This document shows positions 52,844 to 61,304 of a DNA stretch of 64,000 nucleotides, piece by piece. The notes under the pieces were generated by a model. It was not told the DNA's origin and ran no database searches. It saw only the letters and a program-made list of their open reading frames with translations. Numbering within the stretch: the first letter of the stretch is position 1; every line of letters starts with the position of its first letter. Origin of the DNA: Oryzobacter faecalis (GTDB lineage: Bacteria; Actinomycetota; Actinomycetes; Actinomycetales; Dermatophilaceae); assembly GCF_046764005.1 (NCBI RefSeq), contig NZ_JBKOFW010000001.1:770256-834255 (forward strand). The letters run 5' to 3'. The translations under genes were made by a program, and so were the position numbers.

Positions 52844-52886
52844 GACGCCCGTGCCGACGACCACCACCTCTGTCGGCACGGGCGTC
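52844..52886 (+). terminator. Terminator after the metalloprotease gene
   Basis: The perfect 15-bp arms GACGCCCGTGCCGAC (52844-52858) and GTCGGCACGGGCGTC (52872-52886) enclose a 13-nt loop. It separates the protease gene from the pdxT promoter. Confidence 0.8.
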
Positions 52887-52924
52887 GTCGCGTGCCGCGG
52901 GCGGCGTCCGTACGATCCTGCGTC

Positions 52925-53545
52925 GTGGACCAGCAGCCAGTCGTCGGAGTCCTCGCCGTCCAGGGCGACGTCCGTGAGCACGTCGTCGCGCTCGAGGCGT
53001 CGGGGGCCCACGCGATCACGGTCCGGCGCCCCGCCGAGGTCGCCGCGGTCGACGGCCTCGTCCTGCCCGGCGGGGAGTCCACGACGATCGACAAGCTGCT
53101 GCGCGCCTTCGGGCTCCAGGAGCCGATCCGCGAGCGCATCGCGGGCGGCCTGCCGGTCTACGGCTCGTGCGCCGGGATGATCCTCCTCGCCGACCGCATC
53201 GCCGACGGCCGGCCCGACCAGCAGACCCTCGGCGGGGTCGACATGACGGTGCGGCGCAACGCCTTCGGACGGCAGGTCGACTCCTTCGAGGAGGACCTCC
53301 ACATCCGCGAGCTCGGCGGCGAGCCGGTGCGCGCGGTCTTCATCCGGGCGCCCTGGGTCGAGGAGGCGGGGGAGGCCGTGCAGGTGCTGGCGCGTGTCGA
53401 GCACGGACCGGCCGCCGGTAGGATCGTCGCCGCGCGACAGGGGAACCTGCTGGTCACCTCCTTCCACCCGGAGGTGACGGGTGACCACCGGTTCCACCGC
53501 CTGTTCGTCGACATCGTGAGGCACAGCCAGAGGGAGCGTTCATGA
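52925..53545 (+). CDS. pdxT: Pyridoxal 5'-phosphate synthase glutaminase subunit
   Basis: A 206-residue class I glutaminase that supplies ammonia to PdxS. Residues seen: LPGGEST, the nucleophile Cys82 in YGSCAGM, RNAFGRQVDSFE, and the His/Glu pair in SFHPEVTGDHR. GTG 52925 follows TACGAT (52911-52916) by 8 nt, so pdxT has its own leaderless promoter, consistent with its separation from pdxS. It overlaps yebC by 4 nt (ATGA). Confidence 0.95.
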   Translation: MDQQPVVGVLAVQGDVREHVVALEASGAHAITVRRPAEVAAVDGLVLPGGESTTIDKLLRAFGLQEPIRERIAGGLPVYGSCAGMILLADRIADGRPDQQTLGGVDMTVRRNAFGRQVDSFEEDLHIRELGGEPVRAVFIRAPWVEEAGEAVQVLARVEHGPAAGRIVAARQGNLLVTSFHPEVTGDHRFHRLFVDIVRHSQRERS

Positions 53546-54297
53546 GCGGCCACTCCAAGTGGGCGACCACCAAGCACAAGAAGGCGGCGATCGACGCCAA
53601 GCGCGGCAAGCTGTTCGCCAAGCTCATCAAGAACATCGAGGTGGCCGCGCGCCAGGGCGGCGGCGACCCCGCGGGCAACCCCACGCTCTACGACGCCATC
53701 CAGAAGGCGAAGAAGTCCTCGGTCCCCAACAACAACATCGACAACGCGGTCAAGCGCGGCTCCGGCGCGACCGCCGGCGGGTCCGACTGGGAGACCATCA
53801 CCTACGAGGGCTACGCGCCCGGCGGCGTGGCGGTCCTCATCGAGTGCCTCACCGACAACCGCAACCGTGCGGCCGCCGAGGTGCGCACCGCCCTCTCGCG
53901 CAACGGTGGCCAGCTCGCCGACCCCGGCTCGGTCTCGTACGTCTTCGACCGCAAGGGCGTCGTCATCGTGCCCAAGGGCGAGAAGTCCGAGGACGACCTG
54001 CTGGAGATCGTCCTCGACGCCGGCGCCGAGGAGGTCAACGACAACGGTGACACCTGGGAGATCGTCTCCGAGGCCACCGACTTCGTCGCCGTCCGCACCG
54101 CCCTCCAGGACGCCGGGGTCGACTACGACTCGGCCGAGGCGTCGTGGGTCCCGAACCTCCAGGTCCCCCTCGACCTCGACGGCGCCAAGAAGATGATCCG
54201 CGTCATCGAGGCCCTCGAGGACAGCGACGACGTCCAGGACGTCTTCGCCAACGGCGACATCCCCGACGACGTCCTCGCCGAGCTCGACGCGGAGTGA
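53542..54297 (+). CDS. yebC: YebC/PmpR-family protein
   Basis: A 251-residue YebC (TACO1) family protein. Members act as DNA-binding regulators or, as recently shown for some, help ribosomes at difficult sequences. The N terminus SGHSKWATTKHKKAAIDAKRGKLF is highly conserved, as are GGGDPAGNPTLYDAIQKAK and YEGYAPGGVAVLIE. The usual neighbour of ruvC. It starts in a 4-nt overlap with pdxT and ends overlapping a methyltransferase start. Confidence 0.93.
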   Translation: MSGHSKWATTKHKKAAIDAKRGKLFAKLIKNIEVAARQGGGDPAGNPTLYDAIQKAKKSSVPNNNIDNAVKRGSGATAGGSDWETITYEGYAPGGVAVLIECLTDNRNRAAAEVRTALSRNGGQLADPGSVSYVFDRKGVVIVPKGEKSEDDLLEIVLDAGAEEVNDNGDTWEIVSEATDFVAVRTALQDAGVDYDSAEASWVPNLQVPLDLDGAKKMIRVIEALEDSDDVQDVFANGDIPDDVLAELDAE

Positions 54298-54881
54298 CCT
54301 CCGACGTCGTCGCCCTCTGGGACGCCGAGGCCCCCTCGTTCGACGAGGCGCCCGACCACGGCCTGCGTGACCCCGGCGTCCGCGCCGCGTGGCGGGCGCT
54401 CCTCCTCGGCGTCCTTCCCCCCGCCCCCGCCGACGTCGCCGACCTCGGCTGCGGGACGGGGACCCTCGCCCTCCTCCTCGCCGACGAGGGGTACGAGGTC
54501 GACGCGGTCGACCTCTCCCCGGCGATGGTCGACCTCGCCCGGGCCAAGCTGGCCGGCTCGACGGCCGCGGTCCGCCTCGGTGACGCCGCCGACCCGGGGC
54601 TGGCGACGGCGTCGGTCGACGTCGTCCTGTGCCGCCACGTCCTGTGGGCCCTGCCCCAGCCCGTCGAGGTCCTGCGCCGCTGGGTGTCCGCGCTGCGCCC
54701 GGGAGGGCGGCTCGTCCTCGTCGAGGGGAGCTGGGCCACGGGTGCGGGTCTGACGGCGCAGCGGTGCGCCGAGATCGTCTCGCAGGTGTGTTCCGAGGTC
54801 GAGGTCCGGCCCCTGCCGGACCCCGCGCTGTGGGGGCGCTCGGTCGAGGACGAGCGCTACCTCCTCCTCGCCCGTCCCTGA
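54294..54881 (+). CDS. Class I SAM-dependent methyltransferase
   Basis: A 195-residue methyltransferase with SAM motif VADLGCGTGTLALLLADEG (about residues 45-63), AVDLSPAMVDLARAKL and a LRPGGRLVLVEG strand, of the Methyltransf_11 type. The substrate is unknown. GTG 54294 overlaps the yebC stop (GTGA), so it belongs to the pdxT-yebC transcript. It is an addition between yebC and ruvC, not a universal member of this block. Confidence 0.85.
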   Translation: MTSDVVALWDAEAPSFDEAPDHGLRDPGVRAAWRALLLGVLPPAPADVADLGCGTGTLALLLADEGYEVDAVDLSPAMVDLARAKLAGSTAAVRLGDAADPGLATASVDVVLCRHVLWALPQPVEVLRRWVSALRPGGRLVLVEGSWATGAGLTAQRCAEIVSQVCSEVEVRPLPDPALWGRSVEDERYLLLARP

Positions 54882-54930
54882 GGACGACCGCGCCCGCGTG
54901 TTGCTGCGCGGTGGGGTCGCGCCACCTGTG

Positions 54931-54957
54931 TAGCGTTGCTGCCGAACAGGTGTTCTA
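54931..54957 (+). promoter_or_regulatory. LexA (SOS) box and promoter for ruvCAB
   Basis: CCGAACAGGTGTTCTA (54942-54957) has the core CGAAC-N4-GTTC of the mycobacterial LexA box (10 of 12 positions). A TAGCGT -10-like hexamer lies at 54931-54936, so bound LexA would cover the transcription start. Confidence 0.65.
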
Positions 54958-54998
54958 ACGCCCGCACCGCCGGGCGTGCCCCGACGGAAGGTCAGCTC

Positions 54999-55511
54999 GT
55001 GCGCGTGCTCGGTGTCGACCCCGGCCTCACCCGCTGCGGCCTCGGCGTCGTCGACGGGCGGTTGGGCCGGGCCCGGATGGTCGCCGTCGGCGTCGTGCGG
55101 ACCCCCAGCGACGGGGAGGCGGGGGAGCGGCTCGTGTACCTCGAGCGCGAGGTCGACGGCTGGCTCGCGCGGTACGCGCCCGACGTCGTCGCGGTCGAGC
55201 GGGTCTTCGCCGACTCCAACGTCACCAACGTCATGAGCACTGCGCACGCCACGGCCGTCGCGCTCCTCACGGCGACCAAGCGGGGCATCCCCGTCGTGTT
55301 CCACACGCCGACCGAGGTCAAGGCCGCGGTCACCGGCTCCGGCCGCGCCGACAAGGCGCAGGTGACCGCGATGGTCACGCGCATCCTCGGGCTCGAGGTC
55401 GCCCCCCGTCCGGCCGACGCCGCCGACGCCCTCGCCCTCGCCATCTGCCACGCCTGGCGTGGCGCCCAGACGGCGCGCCTCGAGGCCCTCGCGAAGCAGG
55501 CCCGCGCGTGA
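54999..55511 (+). CDS. ruvC: Holliday-junction endonuclease RuvC
   Basis: A 170-residue resolvase that cuts Holliday junctions delivered by RuvAB. The four acidic residues are visible: Asp in VLGVDPG (residue 7), Glu in VERVF (~68), and the pair in RPADAADALALA (~140-143). GTG 54999 is chosen because the GGAAGG site is close and the conserved RVLGVDPG begins there; the upstream ATG 54936 lies before the LexA box. Its stop overlaps the ruvA start. Confidence 0.95.
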   Translation: MRVLGVDPGLTRCGLGVVDGRLGRARMVAVGVVRTPSDGEAGERLVYLEREVDGWLARYAPDVVAVERVFADSNVTNVMSTAHATAVALLTATKRGIPVVFHTPTEVKAAVTGSGRADKAQVTAMVTRILGLEVAPRPADAADALALAICHAWRGAQTARLEALAKQARA

Positions 55512-56116
55512 TCGCCTCGCTGCGCGGCCGCGTCACCCACGTCGGGCTCGACCACGTCGTCGTCGAGGTCGGGGGCGTCGGGATGCTCGTCCACACGACC
55601 CCGGCCACCGCGGCGTCGTGCCACCGGGGGAGCGAGGCCTCGCTCGCCACGACCCTCGTCGTGCGCGAGGACTCCCTCACCCTCTACGGCTTCGGCGCGG
55701 CCGCCGACCGCGACATGTTCGAGACGGTCCAGACCGTGTCGGGCGTCGGTCCGCGGCTCGCCCTGGCGATGCTGTCGGTCATGGGCCCCGACCAGCTCGC
55801 GGCCGCCCTCTCCAGCGGGGACGCCAAGGCGCTGACGACGATCCCCGGTATCGGGGCCAAGTCGGCCCAGCGCCTCGTCCTCGAGCTGCGCGACAAGGTC
55901 GGCGCCGTCCGCGGTGCGGGCCCGCCCGGGGGTACCCAGCCCGCGCCCACGCCCGGCAGCGAGCCGTGGCGCGGGCAGGTGCAGGAGGCCCTCGTCGGCC
56001 TCGGCTGGTCGGCGAAGCAGGCCGGCGACGCGGTCGAGAAGGTCGCCGCGCAGGCGCCCGCCGACGCCGAGATCGCCGCCCTGCTGCGCCTCGCCCTGCG
56101 GGAGCTGCGCCCGTGA
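55508..56116 (+). CDS. ruvA: Holliday-junction branch-migration protein RuvA
   Basis: A 202-residue junction-binding subunit that recruits RuvB. Three domains: N-terminal OB fold (MIASLRGRVTHVGLDHVVVEVGG), two helix-hairpin-helix motifs (VSGVGPRLALAML, IPGIGAKSAQRLVLEL) at about residues 75-130, and a C-terminal RuvB-contact domain (VQEALVGLGWSAKQAGDAV). GTG 55508 overlaps ruvC, and GTGA at the end overlaps ruvB. Confidence 0.95.
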   Translation: MIASLRGRVTHVGLDHVVVEVGGVGMLVHTTPATAASCHRGSEASLATTLVVREDSLTLYGFGAAADRDMFETVQTVSGVGPRLALAMLSVMGPDQLAAALSSGDAKALTTIPGIGAKSAQRLVLELRDKVGAVRGAGPPGGTQPAPTPGSEPWRGQVQEALVGLGWSAKQAGDAVEKVAAQAPADAEIAALLRLALRELRP

Positions 56117-57261
56117 GCGCGGCCCGGGGCTGGGGGAGCGAGGTCCACGAGGCCGACGACCGCCAGGACGACGGGTCGTTCGAGGCGACCGCCCGGGTCG
56201 TCGACGCCGGGGGCAGCGACGACGAGCGGGTCGTCGAGGCCGCCCTGCGCCCCCGCCGGCTCGCCGAGTTCCCCGGTCAGCCGCGGGTTCGCGACCAGCT
56301 GGGCCTCGTCCTCGAGGCCGCTCGCCGGCGCGGCAGCCCACCCGACCACGTCCTGCTCTCCGGTCCGCCCGGCCTGGGCAAGACGACGCTGGCGATGATC
56401 GTCGCCGCCGAGCTCGAGCGCCCCATCCGGGTCACGAGCGGACCCGCCATCCAGCACGCCGGGGACCTCGCCGCCGTCCTGTCCAGCCTCGACGAGGGTG
56501 AGGTGCTCTTCCTCGACGAGATCCACCGCATGTCCCGCTCGGCCGAGGAGATGCTCTACCTCGCCATGGAGGACTTCCGGGTCGACGTGGTCGTCGGCAA
56601 GGGGCCGGGCGCCACCGCCATCCCGCTCGAGCTGCCGCCGTTCACCGTCGTGGGTGCCACGACGCGGGCCGGGCTGCTGCCGGCGCCGCTGCGCGACCGG
56701 TTCGGGTTCACCGGGCACCTCGACTACTACGACACCGCCGACCTCGTGACGATCCTGCACCGCTCGGCCGGCCTGCTCGGTGTCGAGGCCGACGAGCCGG
56801 GCATCGTGGAGATCGCCGGCCGCTCCCGCGGCACCCCCCGCATCGCGAACCGCCTGCTGCGCCGGGTCCGCGACTGGGCGCAGGTCCACGGCGACGGGCA
56901 CGTCGACCACCGGGCGGCGATGGAGGCCCTCGCCCTCTTCGACGTCGACGACGCCGGCCTCGACCGCCTCGACCGCGCCGTCCTCGAGGCCCTGTGCCGC
57001 CGCTTCGGCGGGGGACCGGTGGGTCTGTCCACGCTGGCCGTCGCCGTGGGGGAGGAGTCCGACACCGTCGAGACCGTGGCCGAGCCCTACCTCGTCCGCG
57101 AGGGCTTCATCGTCCGCACCCCGCGCGGGCGGGCGGCGGCCCCGCGGGCGTGGCGCCACCTCGGCATCGAGCCCCCGCGCACGGCCCCGCTCCAGGAGGC
57201 ACTGCCCCTCGGGCCCGACGAGGGCGACGACACGGGGAGGCCGGGCCGCTTCTCCGGCTGA
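56113..57261 (+). CDS. ruvB: Holliday-junction branch-migration ATPase RuvB
   Basis: A 382-residue AAA+ motor. Walker A GPPGLGKT (residues 84-91), Walker B LFLDEIHR (~132-139), sensor GATTRAG, Arg finger region RDRFG, and a C-terminal winged helix (GPVGLSTLAVAVGEE). An extra acidic N-terminal tail of about 40 residues precedes the conserved LRPRRLAEFPGQ. GTG 56113 overlaps ruvA. The strictly ordered ruvC-ruvA-ruvB operon is probably LexA-controlled. Confidence 0.96.
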   Translation: MSAARGWGSEVHEADDRQDDGSFEATARVVDAGGSDDERVVEAALRPRRLAEFPGQPRVRDQLGLVLEAARRRGSPPDHVLLSGPPGLGKTTLAMIVAAELERPIRVTSGPAIQHAGDLAAVLSSLDEGEVLFLDEIHRMSRSAEEMLYLAMEDFRVDVVVGKGPGATAIPLELPPFTVVGATTRAGLLPAPLRDRFGFTGHLDYYDTADLVTILHRSAGLLGVEADEPGIVEIAGRSRGTPRIANRLLRRVRDWAQVHGDGHVDHRAAMEALALFDVDDAGLDRLDRAVLEALCRRFGGGPVGLSTLAVAVGEESDTVETVAEPYLVREGFIVRTPRGRAAAPRAWRHLGIEPPRTAPLQEALPLGPDEGDDTGRPGRFSG

Positions 57262-57311
57262 CGCCGCGCGCACGACCGGGCACCCCGGGCACGCCACGCG
57301 CGCACGCTTCG

Positions 57312-57370
57312 TTGGTCACCCCGGAACGACTCGCCTAGACTGCACTCTCGGCCCGGCGCGTCCGGGCCGA
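57312..57370 (+). promoter_or_regulatory. yajC-secDF promoter and leader hairpin
   Basis: TTGGTC (57312-57317), an 18-bp spacer and TAGACT (57336-57341) form a good promoter. The ~75-nt leader contains a perfect 9-bp hairpin TCGGCCCGG/CCGGGCCGA (57348-57370). Confidence 0.6.
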
Positions 57371-57421
57371 ACCACTGCCTGCCGATCGCGGGCACCCCAG
57401 ACCCGAAGGACCGACTCACCC

Positions 57422-57700
57422 ATGTTCTCCGGCAGCGGCTCCGGCCTCGGCTACCTGCTCATCCTGGCGCTCCCGTTCCTGCTCCTGGTGTTCATGATGT
57501 TCACCCAGCGGCGGCGGGCCCAGCAGATCCAGGCCATGCAGGCCTCCCTCGCGGTCGGGGAGGAGGTGGTCACGACGTCCGGCCTCTACGGCACGATCGT
57601 CGCGCTCGACGACTCGTCGGTGACCCTCGACGCCGGCAACGGGGTCCAGCTGCGCTGGGACCGCCGCGCCATCGGCATGCGCGCCTCCGAGGTGGCCTGA
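57422..57700 (+). CDS. yajC: Preprotein translocase accessory protein YajC
   Basis: A 92-residue protein with one membrane span near the N terminus (LGYLLILALPFLLLVFMMF, residues ~9-27) and a small cytoplasmic domain (VGEEVVTTSGLYGTIVAL). Part of the SecDF-YajC accessory complex of the Sec translocon. It starts with ATG 57422 in its own transcript; secD follows after 2 nt. Confidence 0.93.
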   Translation: MFSGSGSGLGYLLILALPFLLLVFMMFTQRRRAQQIQAMQASLAVGEEVVTTSGLYGTIVALDDSSVTLDAGNGVQLRWDRRAIGMRASEVA

Positions 57701-57702
57701 CC

Positions 57703-59535
57703 ATGGCGCCCACCGCACCCAAGGTCGTCGCCCGGCGCGGCCTGCTCGCGATCCTCGCGCTGGCCGTCGCCCTCGGCGGCCTCCTCGCCGGCGCCAACAT
57801 CTGGTCCGACGGGCAGAAGACCCCCAAGCTCGGCCTCGACCTCGAGGGCGGCACCCAGATCATCCTCGAGCCGAAGACGACGGCCGGCCAGACCGTCTCC
57901 GCCGAGCAGCTCAACCAGGCCCGCGACATCATCGTCCAGCGCGTCGACGCCGGCGGCGTGTCGGGCGCCGAGGTCACGACGCAGGGTGACCGCAACATCG
58001 TCGTGAGCATCCCGGAGATCCCGACGCAGGAGGTCCGCGACGCGATCTCCCGCAGCAGCCAGCTCCAGTTCCGCCCGGTCCTCGCGATCGCGGCCGGGAC
58101 GCCCCAGCCGACCGCCAGCCCCAGCCCGACCGGCTCGGCGAGCCCCTCGCCCTCGGGCAGCGCGTCCCCCTCGGCCACGCCGACGACCGCGAGCAGCGCC
58201 CAGCCCTCGGCCTCCCCGACGAGCAACAGCGCCGTGCCGCAGGCCCTCGCGACGACCCCGACGCCCACCGGCACCGCCAGCCCGTCACCCAGCGCCAGCC
58301 CCTCCGCGCCCGCGCCGTCCCCCAGCCCCTCGGCCTCCGGTGACGGAACCGCCCCGCGCAGCCCCACCGACCTCGCCTGGGTCACGCCCGAGCTCTCGGC
58401 CCAGTTCGAGGAGCTCGACTGCTCGGACACCGCTGCCCTCGACGCGATCGTCGACGACCCCGCCAAGCCGCTCGTCACCTGTCAGGACGACGGCTCGGCG
58501 AAGTACATCCTCGGGCCGGTCGCCGTCTCCGGTGACAAGATCAGCGACGCCACCGCCGGCTACCGCACCAACCAGCAGGGTGCCCTGACGAGCGAGGTCG
58601 AGATCGCGCTCAGCCTCAACTCCGAGGGCGCCCGGCAGTACGCCGACATCAGCCGCGAGATGGTGGCCCTCCAGGAGCCGCAGAACCAGCTCGCCGCCAC
58701 GCTCGACTCGCGCGTCATCGTCGCACCGCGGTTCAACGAGGCAATCCTCGACGGGCGGGCCAGCATCACCGGTGGCTTCACCCTCGCCGACGCACGGGCC
58801 CTGTCCGACCAGCTGAAGTTCGGCGCGCTGCCGCTGTCCTTCGTCGAGCAGACGAGCATCGACATCAGCCCCACCCTCGGCAGCGAGCAGCTGCGCTACG
58901 GCCTCATCGCCGGCCTCGTCGGTCTCGGGCTCGTCGTCGTGTACTCGGTCGTCCAGTACCGCGTGCTGGCCGTCGTGACCGTGACCTCGATCGTCGCGGC
59001 CGCCGCGCTGACGTTCCTGACGATCACGATCCTCGGCTGGTCGCACAACTACCGCCTCGACATGGCGGGCGTCACCGGCCTCATCGTCGCGATCGGCTTC
59101 ACCGCCGACTCGTTCATCGTCTACTTCGAACGAGTCCGGGACGAGCTGCGCGACGGACGCTCCCTGGAGGCCGCCGTCCAGACCGGGTGGGACCGCGCGA
59201 AGCGCACCATCCTCATCGCCGACGGCGTCAACTTCCTCGCGGCGATCGTGCTCTACGTCCTCGCGAGCTCGAGCGTCCGCGGCTTCGCGTTCACGCTCGG
59301 CCTCACGACGCTCATCGACCTGCTCATCGTCTTCTGGTTCACCCACCCCATGCTCACCCTGCTCGCGCGGCTGCGGTTCTTCCGCGACGGACACTCCTGG
59401 TCCGGCCTCGACCCGCGCCGGCTCGGTGTGGCGAAGGCGACCCGGTACGTCGGGCGCGGCCGGTTCAGCACGGCCCCGGGCGCGGCGACCACCACGGCTG
59501 AACCGGCGACCGCCGGGAAGGGAGGTGCGGCATGA
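57703..59535 (+). CDS. secD: Protein translocase subunit SecD with large Ser/Pro/Ala insert
   Basis: A 610-residue membrane protein that with SecF uses the proton gradient to help protein export. It has an N-terminal span, a large extracytoplasmic P1 region starting LGLDLEGGTQIILEP, and the C-terminal RND-like span bundle (GVTGLIVAIGFTADSFIVYFERVRDELRDG). Residues ~131-220 are an insert made of Pro, Ser, Ala and Thr, which the family does not need; the frame is intact on both sides. It overlaps secF by 4 nt. Confidence 0.94.
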   Translation: MAPTAPKVVARRGLLAILALAVALGGLLAGANIWSDGQKTPKLGLDLEGGTQIILEPKTTAGQTVSAEQLNQARDIIVQRVDAGGVSGAEVTTQGDRNIVVSIPEIPTQEVRDAISRSSQLQFRPVLAIAAGTPQPTASPSPTGSASPSPSGSASPSATPTTASSAQPSASPTSNSAVPQALATTPTPTGTASPSPSASPSAPAPSPSPSASGDGTAPRSPTDLAWVTPELSAQFEELDCSDTAALDAIVDDPAKPLVTCQDDGSAKYILGPVAVSGDKISDATAGYRTNQQGALTSEVEIALSLNSEGARQYADISREMVALQEPQNQLAATLDSRVIVAPRFNEAILDGRASITGGFTLADARALSDQLKFGALPLSFVEQTSIDISPTLGSEQLRYGLIAGLVGLGLVVVYSVVQYRVLAVVTVTSIVAAAALTFLTITILGWSHNYRLDMAGVTGLIVAIGFTADSFIVYFERVRDELRDGRSLEAAVQTGWDRAKRTILIADGVNFLAAIVLYVLASSSVRGFAFTLGLTTLIDLLIVFWFTHPMLTLLARLRFFRDGHSWSGLDPRRLGVAKATRYVGRGRFSTAPGAATTTAEPATAGKGGAA

Positions 59536-60704
59536 GCTTCTCCTTCGCCGCCCTGGGCAACGACCTCTACACCGGGGCCCGCTCGGTCCCGGTCGTCGCG
59601 AAGCGCCGCCGCTTCTACCTCGCCTCCGCCGCGCTGATCGTCGTCGCGGCGCTCGGGCTCGTCCTCAACGGGCTCAACCTCGGTCTCGAGTTCCGCGGGG
59701 GCTCGGAGTTCCGCGTCGCCACCACCTCCACGCCCGCCGACTACGAGCAGACCGCTCGTGACGCCGTGGGCGCCGCCGAGGACCAGCGCGGCGTCAACGT
59801 CACCCTCGTCGGCAACGACACCGTCCGCGTCCAGACCGAGCGGCTCTCCGAGGCCGACAGCCAGGACGTCCGCCAGTCGCTCGCGACCGCCTTCGGGGTG
59901 CCGGAGCAGAACGTGAGCGGCACCTTCATCGGCCCGTCGTGGGGGCAGTCGGTGAGCTCGCAGGCGCTGCGCGCCCTCGTCATCTTCGTCCTCGCGGTGG
60001 CGCTCGTCCTCAGCATCTACTTCCGCAACTGGAAGATGGCAGCCGCCGCCCTCATCGCGACCGTGCACGACATGGTCATCACCGTCGGCATCTACGCGCT
60101 CTCGGGCTTCGAGGTCTCGCCGGCGACGATGATCGGCTTCCTCACCGTGCTCGGCTACTCGCTCTACGACACCGTCGTCGTCTTCGACAAGGTGCGCGAG
60201 AACACGACGGAGGCGTTCGCCAACGGCCGGATGACGTTCGCCCAGGCAGCGAACCTCGCCGTCAACCAGACGATGGTCCGCTCGATCAACACCACCGTCA
60301 TCGGCGTGCTGCCCATCGCGGCGGTCCTCGTCGTCGGCGCGCTGTTCCTCGGACCGGGCGTGCTCCTCGACCTCTCCCTCGTCCTCTTCGTCGGCATCAT
60401 CATCGGCGCCTACTCCTCGATCTTCATCGCGACCCCGATCCTCGTCTCGCTGCGCCGCAACGAGCCGGCCGTCGTCGACCTCGAGAAGCGCGCGCAGCGG
60501 CACCAGGCCCGCAGGGCCAAGGACGCCGCCGTCGAGTCGGCGGGCCCGCGGGCCGGTGCCGAGGGCGATGACGTGCCGGTGGGCGTCGGTGCACCGGCGG
60601 CCGCGGAGGGCGACTCCTCGACCCTCACCGGCCGGGCGGTCCACAAGTACGCCCAGTCCGGGCCGCGCAACCAGCCGCGTCGCACGCCGAAGTCCAAGCG
60701 CTGA
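59532..60704 (+). CDS. secF: Protein translocase subunit SecF
   Basis: A 390-residue partner of SecD with an N-terminal span, LNLGLEFRGGSEFRV at the start of its periplasmic part, and five C-terminal spans including VLGYSLYDTVVVFDKVRENT and the motif NQTMVRSINTT. The last ~75 residues are charged and cytoplasmic. ATG 59532 overlaps the secD stop. apt follows after 4 nt. Confidence 0.95.
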   Translation: MSFSFAALGNDLYTGARSVPVVAKRRRFYLASAALIVVAALGLVLNGLNLGLEFRGGSEFRVATTSTPADYEQTARDAVGAAEDQRGVNVTLVGNDTVRVQTERLSEADSQDVRQSLATAFGVPEQNVSGTFIGPSWGQSVSSQALRALVIFVLAVALVLSIYFRNWKMAAAALIATVHDMVITVGIYALSGFEVSPATMIGFLTVLGYSLYDTVVVFDKVRENTTEAFANGRMTFAQAANLAVNQTMVRSINTTVIGVLPIAAVLVVGALFLGPGVLLDLSLVLFVGIIIGAYSSIFIATPILVSLRRNEPAVVDLEKRAQRHQARRAKDAAVESAGPRAGAEGDDVPVGVGAPAAAEGDSSTLTGRAVHKYAQSGPRNQPRRTPKSKR

Positions 60705-60708
60705 CCTG

Positions 60709-61284
60709 ATGACGCCCGACGCCGGCCGCGCCGCGGGACCCGACGCCGGTCCCGCCCGCGACACCCTCTCCGACCTCGTCGCGGCGAGCCTGCGCGACGT
60801 GCCGGACTTCCCCTCGCCGGGCGTCGTCTTCAAGGACGTCACCCCGCTCCTCGCCGACCCGCGGGCCTTCGGTGCCGTCGTCGAGGCCCTGGCCGCGCGC
60901 CACCGCGACGCGGTCGACCTCGTCGCCGGGGTGGAGGCGCGCGGGTTCGTCGTCGGGGCGGCCCTCGCCCACGCGATGGGTGTCGGGTTCGTCCCGGTCC
61001 GCAAGGCGGGCAAGCTGCCCGGCGAGACCGTGTCGGTCTCCTACGAGCTCGAGTACGGCTCCGCGGAGATCGAGGTCCACGCCGACGCCTTCGTGGGCGG
61101 CGAGCGCGTGCTCCTCGTCGACGACGTCCTCGCCACCGGGGGCACCGCCGTCGCCGCGTGGGACCTCCTCGAGCGGGTGGGCGGTGACGTCGTCGCCTTC
61201 GAGTGCGTCGTCGAGCTCGCCTTCCTCGGCGGGCGCGAGCGCCTCGCGGGCCGCACGGTGGGCTCGCTCCACGTCGTCGACTGA
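60709..61284 (+). CDS. apt: Adenine phosphoribosyltransferase
   Basis: A 191-residue type I phosphoribosyltransferase that salvages adenine to AMP using PRPP. The early VPDFPSPGVVFKDVTPLLADP, the flexible-loop KAGKLPGETVSVSYELEYG and the PRPP motif VLLVDDVLATGGT (about residues 131-143) are all present. ATG 60709 follows the secF stop closely, so it is probably on the secDF transcript, as in other actinobacteria. Confidence 0.95.
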   Translation: MTPDAGRAAGPDAGPARDTLSDLVAASLRDVPDFPSPGVVFKDVTPLLADPRAFGAVVEALAARHRDAVDLVAGVEARGFVVGAALAHAMGVGFVPVRKAGKLPGETVSVSYELEYGSAEIEVHADAFVGGERVLLVDDVLATGGTAVAAWDLLERVGGDVVAFECVVELAFLGGRERLAGRTVGSLHVVD

Positions 61285-61304
61285 CCCACGACTAGACTCC
61301 GGCC

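Noticed and set aside
57703..59535. Frameshift or assembly error in secD because of the low-complexity stretch
   Set aside because: The same frame gives good SecD sequence on both sides of the insert and the length is intact.
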